From Ovis canadensis (taxonomy: Eukaryota > Chordata > Mammalia > Artiodactyla > Bovidae): a DNA stretch of 64,000 nt. Each line of letters begins with the position of its first letter. The stretch's first letter is position 1. Location of the stretch: the NCBI RefSeq assembly GCF_042477335.2, contig NC_091257.1, forward strand, positions 40,332,501-40,396,500, read 5' to 3'. Below are positions 11,641-24,016 of the stretch, in pieces. The notes under the pieces are model-generated. The model had not been told where the DNA came from and did no database searches. It was given only the letters and a program-made list of their open reading frames with translations. The position numbers were made by a program, and so were the translations under genes.

Positions 11641-12339
11641 ATGTTCCTGAAGTCTCACAGAGAGTTTTGCAAGGTAACAGCACGTCCAAATTTTACTTGT
11701 CTTCTCCTCTCACCCACTGAGAAGCTGCCATTTGCTCACAGGGGATGGACTGGTGGGAACTCCTGGGTCCTGGGCACCATGCAGTTTGCTCCTCTCACAC
11801 TGAGCATGATGCTGAAGCAACCTGGTGAGCACTTTCCTAGGGGTGCTTCACTCCCTTGGACCATAAATCTATCTCCAATCCTCCTTCCAAATTCCAGCCA
11901 GAAGCACAGTTTGTAAACCTACTTTGTTGCAGAGAAGCCTAACAGTGTGACTAATCAAAGACTTTCAAGGATAAAAGTACATTTCATTAGGACAAAATTA
12001 TATGGCAGATGGAAAAAATAAAAATAAAGGACATACTGTCTCCAGATATTACATAAGAATTTTCATGTATTTTTTTTGGTAACAGATGAAAATGAGTATC
12101 AAGTTGTCTACATGTTTAGATTTCATCAGACACATTTCAAAGTGATGTGTACTTTTCCTTTAAAACATTAACATTTGCAATCTGCTGGAAATTACACCCT
12201 TGGCAACCATGGCTACTTACATGGAAAAACTGTGGAAGTTATCTTTAAAACAGGTGAGGGAGTGCAGAGCTTTTCAATTCTTTGGAAAGAAAGGTGAGCT
12301 GTGAGCAAAAATGTTTGAAGACCTCCACTTTAGAGTGTG

Positions 12340-12457
12340 GTTCTTTTTCTTTTTTTTTGGCCGCACTGTATGTGGGATCTTAATTCCTTGACCAGGAATT
12401 GTGTTCCTCTGCATTGGAAGCCAGGAGTTTCAACAGCTGGACCACCAGGGAAATCCC
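12340..12457 (-). mobile_element. CHR-type SINE (short)
   Basis: Antisense: ggccgcactgtatgtgggat to ctggaccaccagggaaatcc. Confidence 0.85.
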
Positions 12458-14742
12458 AAGTGTTTTGCAAAGATGCCCTCAACAAGTGACTCATTCCTAT
12501 GAATTGTTTCACAGATTTCTTTTCATTGAAGGTTTTTATATTGTGTTTGTTCAAATTTGTTTTTCACTGGATATGCTGAAGAACAATAATTGCATGAAAG
12601 AGTTAATGTTAGTATGGTGCATCTTCCATCCTGAAGGGGCTGATCCATCTACTGCTATTAGACACTGGCCTTAAGCAAGTAGACCTCAGGTTGCCAATCA
12701 CCAGATGAGAGAACACATCTTGCTGGGACCACGATAACACATCTGATTTAAGGCCTCATCTGTTCCCATTCTCTGCTGCCTTCTCCTCTTTCTGCTTTTT
12801 AATATTTAAAAAAAAGTTGGCAAAACTGAAGATTGGCAAGAAGGATGAGTGGGAAGGGAACATAATTAGTGAGTAATCCTTAGTCTTCTCTGTGAAGTTA
12901 TTTTGGTTGTCCTTCCAACCTCCAAATAACAGCTGGGAGGGAAGAGTGGAGAAGAAATGGGTAAGCTGATTATCAAGAGAATCTTTTCCTGGTCAGAAAA
13001 AGAATAAGTGTCCCAGGAGAAAGTGATGGACTCCTATGAATGCTTCCCAGGGAAGCATTTTCCTTCAATATCTTCACACTATTTTCTTTTGGTGAACAAG
13101 AGAAGCAGCATTCTGTGGCTGGAAGTGGGCAAGTTCACTTCCTTCTTTGTTCTGGGAATGAACCGCAGGGTGACATCGAACAGTGAAAACTGGAAATGTA
13201 GCCAGTGCGGCCCTGAACTGACATCTACGTATCTGTATTTATTTAACTCACATTTTAAATTACATCCCACTTGGAAATTTGTTGTCAAAGAATGAGAAAC
13301 TGCATTTGTTAGTGATTGATACTGATAAGTCTATACACACAGTTTTATATACATATCCACACACATATGCTTTATGGAAATGTTTACCTTTCGGCTCCTT
13401 GTGCTAGATGCTCTGACGATCAGCACTGCAGTCCCAAGAACAGCCCACATGGTTGGTTCATGTTATACAAGTAAGTCTTCAAGCACCAGTGTTTATCAAC
13501 CAACAGCGTAGGTGTTGTGACTAAGACGGAATGATCAAGCCTCCAGAGCTGCTCTTGTTGACCCCAGGCTCAAAGGGAGGGCCAGTAGGCTGTCACATCT
13601 ACACACACAGAGGGGGTGGCTGCAACTGCTGAGCCTAGATTTCTGTCTGGGAGTTCACTGCCCTCGTCCTCCTGGCTGCCCATGTTGAACCTGGGAGCCA
13701 GTATTTCTTGTTCCGATGACCCACACGCATGTCCTCTGATAGGTGGGCCAAAGGGAACCTTTTCGAACCACAGAGTTTTGTCGAGCCACATGCCAGGCTA
13801 AACCCACAGCCATCATGGTGTGAATGATCAGGCTGGATGCCCCTCCACTGCTGACCCAGAGCTTTGCAGTGATTAGGCCCTCAGCTTGAGGGAAAGGCAC
13901 CTCCAGTCACTGGGTATCATTGTCCCTACCCCGGGTCAGCAAGTTGTGAATGGAGATTCCACATGGAGGCTGGAAGTTGCTACCCAAAAGCCCCACCTCT
14001 GAAGAGCCCAGAGGGGTGTACATCCAAGCAGGCTTCAATCTGCTTCCTGTTTTTGGCCAAGTGGGAGGAGGAACGTGGGAGAGCCCAGGACATTCCCAGA
14101 GATGAAGAGGGCCCTGACTCAGTGTGGCTCCTTTCTGAGTGAATTCTGCTGGCTCGGGCACAGACGCTCACAGCTGTGTGAAGGGCACTGCAGGGGGCAT
14201 AATGGCCGCTGTGTGTGCCGGAGTACAAACCGTCCCACACAGGCCTGGGCTGGAGAAACAATGGGGCAACAAACAGCCTTCAGAACAATGCACTCATTTC
14301 CTGTCCTCACACTGGGCTGAATGAGGCTCGGTAGGCTGGTTCCACCTCACCAAGAGCCCTCCACAGACGACATCATTTGAGCAGCGCATTGTTCATCAGG
14401 CATGACAGACACACAGACAAGGGAGAGAAATGACAAGCATTTGGGATGTTTCTTTTCTCCCCCCTGCAAAGCAAGATTTAAACTTTTTTTTTTAGGCCCA
14501 GATAAAACAGTGTGATAAAAACATTGGAGAGATGTTAGAAGCTATTTCAGTGTTAAGTCTTTCTGACATGAAATGCTTGTGATTCACTATCTCTGATAAA
14601 AACATGGGTGTATGAAGCTCTCTGGGTTTTTCTGCCTGTCATCAAGCCAACTGGCTCTGCCATGACCTCACCTCTCTATGTCCTGCCCGAGCGCCCATTC
14701 TCCTGCAGGAGAAAGTCCTACTGGGAGTTGGTTTCAGATTGT

Positions 14743-14762
14743 TGTTTACTCACTAAGTCATG
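14743..14762 (-). mobile_element. Bov-tA SINE, left remnant of a copy split by BovB
   Basis: These 20 bases (gtttactcactaagtcatg and the base before) are the antisense 3' end of a Bov-tA. The rest continues at 17063 after the BovB insertion. Confidence 0.7.
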
Positions 14763-17062
14763 CCTTTTCATACCGTTCATGGGGTTCTCAAGGCAAGAAT
14801 ACTGAAGTGGTTTGCCATTCCCTTCTCCAGTGGACCACATTCTGTCAGACCTCTGCACTGTGACCCATCCATCTTGGGTGGCCCCACATGGCTTAGTTTC
14901 ACTGAGTTAGACAAGGCTGTAGCCTGTGTGATTAGATTGGCCTGTTGTCTGTAATTGTGGTTTCAGTCTGTCTGCCCTCTGATGCCCTCTCTCAGGGCCT
15001 ACCGTCTTATTTGGGTTTCTCTTACCTTGGATGTGGGGTAACTCTTCACAGCTGCTCCAGCAAAGCACAGCCCAGATATGTCAAATTTGCTGGCATATTG
15101 AGTGCAGCACTTTCACAGCATCATCTTTCAGGATTTGAAATAGCTCAACTGGAATTCCACCACCTCCACTACCTTTGTTTGTAGTGATGCTTCCTAAGGC
15201 CCACTTGACTTCACATTCCAGGATGTCTGGCTCTAGATGAGTGATCACACCGTCGTGATTATCTGGGTTGTGAAGACCTTTTTTGTACAGTTCTTCTATG
15301 TATTCTTGCCACCTCTTCTTACTATCTTCTGCTTCTGTTAGGTCCATACCATTTCTGTCCTTTATTGAGCCCATCTTTGCATGAAAGATGGCTTCGTATC
15401 TCTAATTTTCTTGAAGAGATCTCTAGTCTTTCCCATTCTGTTGTTTTCCTCTGTTTCTTTGCATTGATCGCTGAGGAAGGCTTTCTTATCTCTCCTTGCT
15501 ATTCTTTGGAACACTACATTCAAATGGGTTTATCTTTCCTTTTCTCCTTTGCTTTTCACTTCCCTTCTTTTCACAGCTATTTGTAAGGCCTCCCCAGACA
15601 GCCACTTTGCTTTTTTGCATTTCTTTTTCTTGGGGATGGTCTTGATTCCTGTCTCCTGTACAATGTCACGAACCTCTGTCCATAGTTCATCAGGCACTCT
15701 GTCTATCAGATCTAGTCCCTTAAATCTATTTCTCACTTCCACTGTATAGTCATAAGGGATTTGATTTAGGTCATACCTGAATGGTCTAGTGGTTTTCTCC
15801 ACTTTCTTCAATTTGTCTGAATTTGGCAATAAGGAGTTCATGATCTGAGCCACAGTCAGCTCCTGGTCTTGGTTTTGCTGACTGTATACAGCTTTTCCAT
15901 CTTTGGCTGCAAAGAATATAATTCATCTGATTTCAGTGTCGACCATCTGGTGATGTCCATGTATAGAGTCTTCTCTTGAGCTGTTGGAAGAGGGTGTTTG
16001 CTATGACCAGTGAGTTCTCTTGGCAGAACTGTATTAGCCTTTGCCCTGCTTCATTCTGTACTTCAAGGCCAAATTTGCCTGTTACTCCAGGTGTTTCTTG
16101 AACTCTTACTTTTGTATTCCAGTCCCCTATAATGAAAAGGACATCTTTTTTGGGTGTTAGTTCTAGGACAATAGACTGGTTCCAAATCGGGAAAGGAGTA
16201 TGTCAAGGCTGTATATTGTCACCCTGCTTATTTAACTTCTATGCAGAGTACATCATGAGAAACGCTGGGCTGGAAGAAGCACAAGCTGGAATCAAGATTG
16301 CTGGAAGAAATATCAATAACCTCAGATATGCAGATGACACCACCCTTATGGCAGAAAGTGAAGAAGAACTAAACAGCCTCTTGATGAAAGTAAAAGAGGA
16401 GAGTGAAAAAGTTGGCTTAAAGCTCAACATTCAGAAAACGAAAATCATGGCATCTGGTCCCATCACTTCATGGCAAACAGATGAGGAAACAGTGGCTGAC
16501 TTTATTTTTCTGGGCTCCAAAATCACTGCAGATGGTGACTGCAGCCATGAAATTAAAAGTCACTTACTCCTTGGAAGGAAAGTTATGACCAACCTAGATA
16601 GCATATTAAAAAGCAGACACATTACTTTGTCAACAAAGTCTGTCTAGTCAAGGCTATGGTTTTTCCTGTGGTCATGTATGGATGTGAGAGTTGGACTATA
16701 TAGAAAGCTGAGTGCTGAAGAATTGATGCTTTTGAATTGTGGTGTTGGAGAAGACTCTTGAGAGTCTCTTGGACTGCAAGGGGATCCAACCAGTCCATCC
16801 TAAAGGAGATCAGTCTTGGGTGTGCATTGGAAGGACTGATGTTGAAGCTGAAACTCCAATACTTTGGCCACCTGATGCGATTATCTGACTCATTTGAAAA
16901 GACCTTGATGCTGGGAAAGATTGAGGGCAGGAGGAGAAGGGGACGACAGAGAAAAAGATGGTTGGATGGCATCATCGACTCAATGGACAGGGAGGCCTGG
17001 CGTGTTGCAATTCATGGGGTCGCAAAGAGTTGGACATGACTGAGCAACTGAACTGAACTGAA
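14763..17062 (+). mobile_element. Rearranged, 5'-inverted BovB (RTE) LINE copy
   Basis: This is one insertion made of three BovB segments. 14763-15080 is antisense to the BovB 5' region. 15082 to about 16166 is antisense to the endonuclease-linker and reverse-transcriptase start (minus-strand peptides such as MNSLLPNSDKLKKVEKTTRP and DILECEVKWALGS). About 16167-17062 is sense and runs from DWFQIGKGVCQGC through the RT motif RYADDTTLMAESEEEL to the 3' end (tgaactgaactgaa). Roughly 440 bp of RT core are missing between the two halves. The 12-bp repeat cactaagtcatg flanks the whole at 14751-14762 and 17063-17074. The architecture resembles twin priming with an extra template switch. The frames are broken and the copy is inactive. 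Confidence 0.85.
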
Positions 17063-17258
17063 CACTAAGTCATGTCTGCCTCTTTGCAACTTCATGGACT
17101 GTATCCCTACAGGCTCCTCTGTCCATGGAACTTCCCAGGCAAGAATACTGGGGTGGGTTGCCATTTCCTTCTCCAGGGGCTCTTCCTGACCCAGGGATAG
17201 AACCCGATTCTTCAGCACTGGCAGATGGATTCTTTACCTCTGAGCCACCATAGAAGCC
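17063..17258 (-). mobile_element. Bov-tA SINE, main part of the copy split by BovB
   Basis: Antisense Bov-tA: BovA part (gcctctttgcaacttcatgg, gtccatggaacttcccaggc) followed by the tRNA-like head ending gagccacca. It begins with the duplicated 12 bp cactaagtcatg shared with 14751-14762. Confidence 0.85.
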
Positions 17259-17284
17259 TTAACTTGAATAGCTCCCAAATAATG

Positions 17285-17600
17285 ACAATGATAATAATAA
17301 CAGCCAACAGCTACTAAAGCACTTATTAAGTAGCAGGCCTACTTCTAATTCCTTGAACCCTCACCAGAACCTTATGAGGTGAGTACGATTCTCGGTCTCA
17401 TTTTACAGATAAGGAAACTGAGGCATGGAGAGGGTGAATAACTTTCCTTTCTGTCATGCCGCATGGCTTATGGAATGTTAGGTCTTTGACCGGGGATCAA
17501 ACCAGCACCCGCTGCAGGGGAAATGGGAAGTCCTAACCACTGGACCACCAGGGAAGTCCGAGGTTGACCAACTTGCCCAAGTTCATAATTTGCCTTATCA
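17285..17600. repeat. MIR SINE, split by a CHR SINE
   Basis: cattttacagataaggaaac tgaggcatgg is the MIR core; it resumes after 17559 as gaccaacttgcccaagttca. Confidence 0.8.
17455..17559 (-). mobile_element. CHR-type SINE (short)
   Basis: Antisense: gccgcatggcttatggaatg to tggaccaccagggaagtcc, inserted in a MIR. Confidence 0.83.
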
Positions 17601-18202
17601 GATATATACCCAGCCTCTCCTGTGAAGCCACCTGCACAGGTAATCTCCTCCTCCCCATGTCTGTGATGGAATGGCATCCATAGCTCTTGCATGAGACAGG
17701 CATGTCTTGAGAAGGCATTGAGAGGGCTTCCAGGGCAGGCAGTGTTTTGAGAATATACAAGAGAGGAAGGGGGAAGAAGCCTTGTTAATCTGAGTAGGGA
17801 AGGCATTTGGAGCGGCAACCCCAAAAGGCTGCTTATATTCATGTCTGCCAATTATTCAAACACAAGGAGACCCTCCATATTGTTCAGAAGGCGATGCCCC
17901 ACACGTAGCGTACTCCTGAGTGTTGGGGCTGGCCAGGCTGACCATGAGCATCCAGTATGCCTCCAGACTGCTGATGATGGTGCGAGGGTTTCAGAGAGGT
18001 CAGATAGTGGCAGCAGGAAAGAAGGCAGACTGGGGGACATCACTCAAGACAGAAATATGCCCGTGGGACTCTGGACCTGAAAGAGCCTTTAGACATGGTC
18101 CAGCCACTGACTCATTTGGTAAGTGAAGGGCCAGGGGGCTCAAGGGTGAAACCACAGCAAAACCAAGGTCCACTTTCTCCACCGGCAGAAAAGAACAGAC
18201 CA

Positions 18203-18370
18203 GGAGGTTCCCTGCTGGTCCAGTGTTTAAGCCTTAGCCTTCCAATGCAGGGGATCTGGGTTTGATCTCTGGTCAGGGAACGAAGATCCCACATGACTTG
18301 TGGCCTAAAAACCAAAACATTAAAAAAAAAAAAAAGCAGTATTGTAACAAATTCAATTAAGACTTTTAAA
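18203..18370 (+). mobile_element. CHR-type SINE
   Basis: aggttccctgctggtccagt, then gatcccacatgacttgtggc, poly(A), and gtattgtaacaaattcaatt. Confidence 0.85.
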
Positions 18371-19629
18371 ATAGTCCACCTCAAAAAATCTTAAAAAGAG
18401 AGAACAAAACAAGTTAGAACCATTTGTCAAATACTCACTGAAGCCCAAATGCTGTGCTAATTGATGTCCTGGCAAAAATGTAACAGGAAGGAGACTGAAG
18501 ACCCGATTTCTTCCCTCTCAAGGCTTACAATTCCCCTGGGGATACACATGATCCATAAAATTGACCACTGGTCGAAAGAGACCACTTGCCTCTTTCCTCA
18601 ACTCTTCCCTCATGCATCCAGTCACAGTAAGAAGAGAGGAGACATGAGTTCAAGGGAGGATCAGGTGGAACCTGGGAAGGGCTTCTATTAATAGAAGTGC
18701 ACCTGGCTTCCTTACTGAGGTAGACAAGAGAGCTGTGAATTTGTAGAGAGAAAGTAAAAAATGTGCAACGTGGAAATAAATACCTCTTGTGCCGAAGGAT
18801 AAAGGAACCATCAGTGAGAGCCACCCACACAGGCAGCAAACAGGCTTGTCTGGCCGGCACGGAGAGTGCGTGTCCACAAGTGGTGGGAAATGATGTCATG
18901 AAGTGAAACTGGCATTAAAAGCGTTTGTTACACCATACGGCAGCTGGCCCTTAGGAATCTGCCCTGGTTTCATGGCGCTGAGGAACAAACTAGTCGTAGG
19001 CAACACCACGAGATGGGTCCATCACTATCGTAGCAACCCGGAAGTGACCTAATGGTGTCAGGAATGGTGATGGCGCTTCTCACTGTCATCCAGGCGTGAT
19101 GCTGGGCTCACACGATACATTGAGTAAGACAGACACAGCCCTGGTGGGGGTGTGTGCTTTCCACAGGTGTGTTGAGTCATAGGCGTTCAGCAGAAAGTCA
19201 GCACTTTTTATGTCATTCAAAAGTAAGGAGGTCTAGCAATACTCAGCTGCAGTAAATAATCAGTGTATCTCATGGATGTCTAAATGTGTGAATAACGTCC
19301 TGGGTTCATCCTGCCCTGTCACCGACGCCAGTGGAGAGACAGGCCTCCACGCATCACTCTTCCTGCTCTGCTGGCGGGGAGGGGGGTAGTGTGTGGTGGC
19401 TGTCTTGTGTGGTACCCCCATTTCTAGATGTGCTGCCTCCCTGTAGAGGCTGCGGAATAAAAACTTCGCCTGCCACACAGCACTGGTATACAGGAGGAGT
19501 GTCAGGTGGCTGCTGTAACACACTGTCCACGTTCCGTGACTTAAAACAATACAAATGTATTATTTTGCAGTTCTGGAAGCCACAAGTTCAAAACAACTCT
19601 GATCAGACTAAATCGAGAGGCTTCTTTTT

Positions 19630-19849
19630 TTTAAAGAAAACATGTATTTAGTTGGCTGATTTGGGCCTTAGCTGTGGCACTTGGGATCTTCATTGTGTCC
19701 TGTGGGCCCTTACATTGTGGTACATAGACTCTCTCCCATGCGGCGCGCACGGGTCCACGTGGAACCCTAGTTCCCTGACCAAGGATCAAGCCCAAGGCCT
19801 TTGCATTGCAAGGTGGATTCTTAGCCACTGGACCACCAGGAAAATCCCC
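19630..19849 (-). mobile_element. CHR-type SINE
   Basis: Antisense: ttagctgtggcacttgggat, ctagttccctgaccaaggat, ending tggaccaccaggaaaatccc. Confidence 0.87.
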
Positions 19850-20639
19850 AAGGTGTTTCTTTTAGAAGCTCTAGGGGACAATCCATTTCCTCACTGGTTC
19901 CAGTTCTAGAGACATCCTCCATTTCTCGGCTCATGGCCTCTTCCTCCACCTTCAGAGTCCGCAGTGGAGCATCTCCAAATTTCTTTGCCTCTGACCTCCT
20001 CTTCTGCCATCATATCTTTCTCTGAGTCTGACTCTTCTGCTCGTCTCTAACGAAGACCCTTATGATTACAGTGGCTCCACCTGAACAATCCAGGATAATC
20101 TTCCTGTCTTAACATCCTTAATTTAAAATCAGCTGCAAAGTCCCTTTTGCCACATGTGGCAATGTACTCACTGTGGGCGTGAGGGCGTGGATATCTTTGG
20201 GGGACCATCATTCTGTTGATGGCACTAGGAACAGATGAACTGCACGTCACACAGACATCAGCACTTCCTTCTAGAGCCCTTGCTCACCATGTGACTTTGC
20301 CTAGATTGTCTTCCTACTGAACACCTCTGCCCTGAACCGTCTATACATTCAATGACATCTGACTTCACCAAGAGGCCTCTCTGTATGGGAGCAGCTTTAG
20401 CAACCTGGACTCAGAGAGAAGCCCAGTAAACATCTCAAGTCATCTCTTTTTCTCAAGTTAATTATAAGTATCTTGACGTTTGCTATTGCCGATAGTTTAC
20501 CAGTTTTCTGTTAATGAATTTTTCCTCACAGCTACACAATGAGGAGGCCTATCTGTCTCTTCTGGGTTAACAGATGAATAAAAGCAAGGCCTGGAAAGGA
20601 CTGGCTGGGCCTGAAAGTAGAGCTCAGTGATACAGAAGT

Positions 20640-20945
20640 CAGAATTACTTGGGTTTGGAATTTTGGCTTCAGCATTTCATGCCTTTGCCTCTAACTGAAA
20701 GAGTGGAACCTCAGGTCTATCTTGCTTAAGTTACAGCTTAGAGTTACGAGATCAAAATTCTTTTGTCTTCTGTTGGCACAAGCTCTTTTTATGGGTTTTG
20801 AACAAAGCTGTGTGACCCCGGGTAAGTGATTTAATCTCTCTGGTACTCATTCCCTTATCTCTAAAGTGGAGATGCCAATTCCTACCTCTGAGTTTTGTGC
20901 TAAGTAATTACACTGAGTTACTGTTAAGTTCTTGCATAGCCCTTG
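20640..20945. repeat. MIR SINE fragments
   Basis: tgtgaccccgggtaagtgat, ttaatctctctggtactcat and ctctaaagtggagatgccaa follow the MIR order. Confidence 0.6.
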
Positions 20946-20967
20946 ATCACAGTGTGTGTGTGTGTGT

Positions 20968-21169
20968 ATGCTTAGTCACGTCCAACTCTGTTACCCCATG
21001 GACTGCTGCCCACCAGGCTCCTCTGTTCATGGGATTTTCCAGGCAAGAATGCTGGAGTGGGTAGCCGTTTCCTCCTCCAGATCTTCGTGGCCCAGGGATC
21101 AAACCCGAGTCTCCTGCGTCTCCTGCACTGGCAAGTGAGTTCTTTACCCCTTTGCCACCAGGGAAGCCT
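20968..21169 (-). mobile_element. Bov-tA SINE
   Basis: Antisense: gcttagtcacgtccaactct, ggctcctctgttcatgggat, ending gccaccagggaagcc. A (gt)n run (20952-20967) borders its left side. Confidence 0.9.
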
Positions 21170-22121
21170 CACGATAGTTGCAGCCAAATCTTTCATGAAA
21201 TGTCAACACTCTCAATGTCTGGGCTTGAATCTTTCATGAGATGCTTTGTTAGGCTCATGACAGATCTCTTTTGAATTCAATTATAAGGATTTGTGCAATC
21301 ACTCAGTAGCTATATACTATTAGTCATTTTCTCAGGCTATTGATGATATTCTTCACATAACAGAGCCAAAATTCTTACTACAAAAATTACATTGATTTCT
21401 TTTTCCAGTCAACCAGTTCTGTCTTTCAATATTAGGAGATTAGATAAATCAGAGAAGTTTTCATTGAAAAATCTTACAGATTAGTAAGTTATCTGTTTTG
21501 TAATTTATTTGGTATTATTTCTAGTATATGTAGTATATATATGTAACTTTTATATATATATAACTACATATATATATATATGTAACTGTTCATCTTGTTA
21601 CATTTAAATCTTATTGTGTTTTTAAGGACCCCTATCCTTAATCACTTTTTTGGCCAAATTATTACACAATTTTTTCATATAAAAATGGAAATACTAAAAT
21701 GAATTTACCTCTATAGGTTGTTTGTCAAGAAAAAAATATTTTATAGATTTTTATGTTTCAAACTTAAAGCACCTTAACAGAAATAAAACTGCTCTTTCAA
21801 AGTCTTCTTAATTTATTCCAGATACTGTCAGCGGGAAGACATGCATTTCTATCTCTGTAATCAAGGTGTGCTACTGTGCTATGCCTGCTGTTCTTGTCAT
21901 CATCTCATATTTTCCCATGCGGCTAGCTAGTACTTTGTAATCTTTAAGAATCTGTGCAAGCAGGCACACATTCAATTATGCATTATGACGACTGAACAGT
22001 CAGCTCCTTCACTAATCTTAGTAGTAGGGAAATGAGGACACATTGTCTTTCTGTGGCAGATCTCATCTTCTGGTTTCTGAAAGTGGCCACAGCAACATAT
22101 ATGCCATCTCACTTGATTTGC

Positions 22122-22239
22122 TCTCTTTTTGGCGGCACCATGTGCCATGGGGGATCTAGTTCCCTGACCAGGGATTGAATCTACGCCTCCTGCATCGGAA
22201 GTGAGGAGTCTTAACCACTGGACTGGACAGGAAAGTCCC
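22122..22239 (-). mobile_element. CHR-type SINE (short)
   Basis: Antisense: ggcggcaccatgtgccatgg to actggacaggaaagtccc. Confidence 0.83.
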
Positions 22240-22298
22240 TCAGTTGATTTTCTTACAATATGATGTTGCTATTCTTTTCCTTTTTTAAAGAAAGAAAT

Positions 22299-22459
22299 CA
22301 TATTTTATTTATTTATTTGGCCGTATCTCATGGCTTGTGGGATCTTAGTACCCCCAACAGGGTCAAACCCAAAACTCCTGCAGTAAAAGCAGGAAATCCT
22401 GCTATTTGTCCCGAGTGGTGGCGATCTGTGTTCCCTCCCCTTGAATGCAGGAAAATCCC
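22299..22459 (-). mobile_element. CHR-type SINE
   Basis: Antisense: ttatttatttatttggccgt, ggcttgtgggatcttagtac, ending gaatgcaggaaaatccc. Confidence 0.78.
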
Positions 22460-22654
22460 TTTATCTGCTTTGACTCACAGAACATGATAGTAGCGAGCCT
22501 GTCACATAAGCAGCGATACAGCATCCACCTGCTTTTGTCTCTGCACTTGCCTTGGGGACCTGGCCGCCATGTTGTGAGGAAGTCCAAACCACATGGAGAC
22601 ACCACACAGAATTCCAGCCTTAGCTGAGGTTCAGGCTAAAGATCAACATCAACC

Positions 22655-22850
22655 ACCAGACAGGCCTTTAGATCACAGCTACCCATAGAACTTTCTGCAA
22701 TTATGGGTATTTTCCATTTGTGCTTACTATCATACGAGGCCATGGAGCAACTACAATGTAGTTGGTGTGAATGAAAAGTAAGTCTTAAATTTAACTTCAG
22801 TGCATTTAAATTCAAGTAACTGCATGTGGCTAATGGCTGCCACACTGGAC
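22655..22850. mobile_element. Old hAT-Charlie-like MITE fragment
   Basis: Pieces such as catagaactttctgcaatt, gtaactgcatgtggctaatg and gctgccacactggacagatg match an ancient mammalian terminal-inverted-repeat element. Heavily diverged; family not assigned. Confidence 0.5.
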
Positions 22851-23103
22851 AGATGAGCCCTCAGCCTTTGCATCTTCTTGCAGAAGCAACCACCATCATG
22901 GAGCAGAAACGAGCCTCTACTGGGCTCTCTCCACACTCCTAGCTCTTGGAAGCATACAAGATAAGAAATAATTATTGTTGGTTTAAGCCACTCAGTTTTG
23001 GGGTGATTTGTCATACAGCTGTTGATAATGAATACACTCTATTTTGCCTTTTTTTTGTTCTCTATAGCAAATAAAGATATGCAAGCCTCTTCCATCTTGT
23101 GTG

Positions 23104-23144
23104 CTTGCGTGCGTGCGTGCGTGCGTGCGTGTGCGTGCGTGCAT
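23104..23144. repeat. (TGCG)n microsatellite
   Basis: Eight or so near-perfect gcgt units followed by gtgtgtgg, at the tail edge of the next CHR SINE. Confidence 0.9.
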
Positions 23145-23440
23145 GTGTGTGGCTGTGCTGGGTCTTTGCTGCTGTGAGTGGACTTTCTCTAGTTGCAGCA
23201 AGTGAGGGCTACTCTCTGGCTGTGGTTTGAGGGCTTCTCACTGCCGTGGCTTCTCTTGTTGCAAAGCATTGGCTCTAGGGCTCAGGCTTCAGTGGCTGGG
23301 CAGAAGTAAGAAGTCTTAACCACTGGACTGGCCAGGCTTAGCTGCTCTGCGGCATGTGGGATCTCCTAAGACCAGGGATCCAACTGGTGTCCCCTGCACT
23401 GGCAGGATGATTCTTACCCACTGCACCCCCAGGGAAGCCC
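23145..23440 (-). mobile_element. CHR-type SINE (long)
   Basis: Antisense: gtctttgctgctgtgagtgg, tctctagttgcagcaagtga, gcggcatgtgggatctccta, ending caccccagggaagccc-type terminus. Confidence 0.88.
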
Positions 23441-23691
23441 CCACAAGCTTCTTCCACCTTTCAAAAGCCATCTAGTTATGGTTTCTCTTCAGAGCCAGAT
23501 TTCTTGAACAAGTTGCCTACACTTCACCATCCTTACTCATAGCTTACTCATTAGTCAACACCCACTAGGCTCTGGATATGGATGAGGTCACAGTAACATT
23601 AGTTCAGGCTTATTCCTCTCACTTGGACCCATCCCATCTTTTTCCCTACCTACTTCTGAGTAAATGTCACTCTGGCAGAAAAAGCCACCTC

Positions 23692-24016
23692 AGGCTTGCC
23701 TGGTAGCTCAGCTGGTAAAGAATCTGCCTGCAATGCAGAAGACCCCAGTTCCATTCCTGGATTGGGAAGATCCTCTGGAGAAGGGATAGGTTACCCACTC
23801 CAGTATTCTTGGGCTTCGTTGGTGGCTCAGACGGTAAAGAATCTGCCACAATATGGGAGACCTGGGCTCGATCCCTGGGTTGGAAAGATCCCCTGGAGGG
23901 CATGGCAACCCACTCCGGTATTCTTGCCTGGTGAACCCCCATGGACAGAAGAGCCTGGCGGGCTACAGCCCTTTGGGCTGCAAAGAGTCAGACATGACTG
24001 AGCAACTAAGCACAGC
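23692..24016 (+). mobile_element. Bov-tA SINE with duplicated tRNA-like head
   Basis: A first head plus part of BovA (ggcttgcctggtagctcagc to ccactccagtattctt) runs directly into a second full unit (gggcttcgttggtggctcag to gtcagacatgactgagcaac). This is the Bov-tA3-type arrangement. Confidence 0.88.

Larger units (their letters stand above)
10214..14742. other. Intergenic with two CHR SINEs, otherwise unassigned
   Basis: 13560-14330 is richer in G+C than its surroundings and dense in short ORFs on both strands. No homology was recognised and no splice pattern supports exons. Confidence 0.45.
18371..22121. other. Intergenic, unassigned between listed repeats
   Basis: Holds an AT microsatellite at about 21525-21585 ((ta)n with a near-palindromic centre). 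No gene recognised. Confidence 0.45.

Noticed and set aside
16132..16647. Reverse-transcriptase ORF as a possible retrovirus or novel RT system
   Set aside because: The motifs and flanks are those of the BovB RTE LINE; no LTR, gag, protease or integrase was seen.
23104..23144. Regular short repeats as a possible CRISPR-like array
   Set aside because: A plain tetranucleotide microsatellite with no spacers; this is a mammalian genome.
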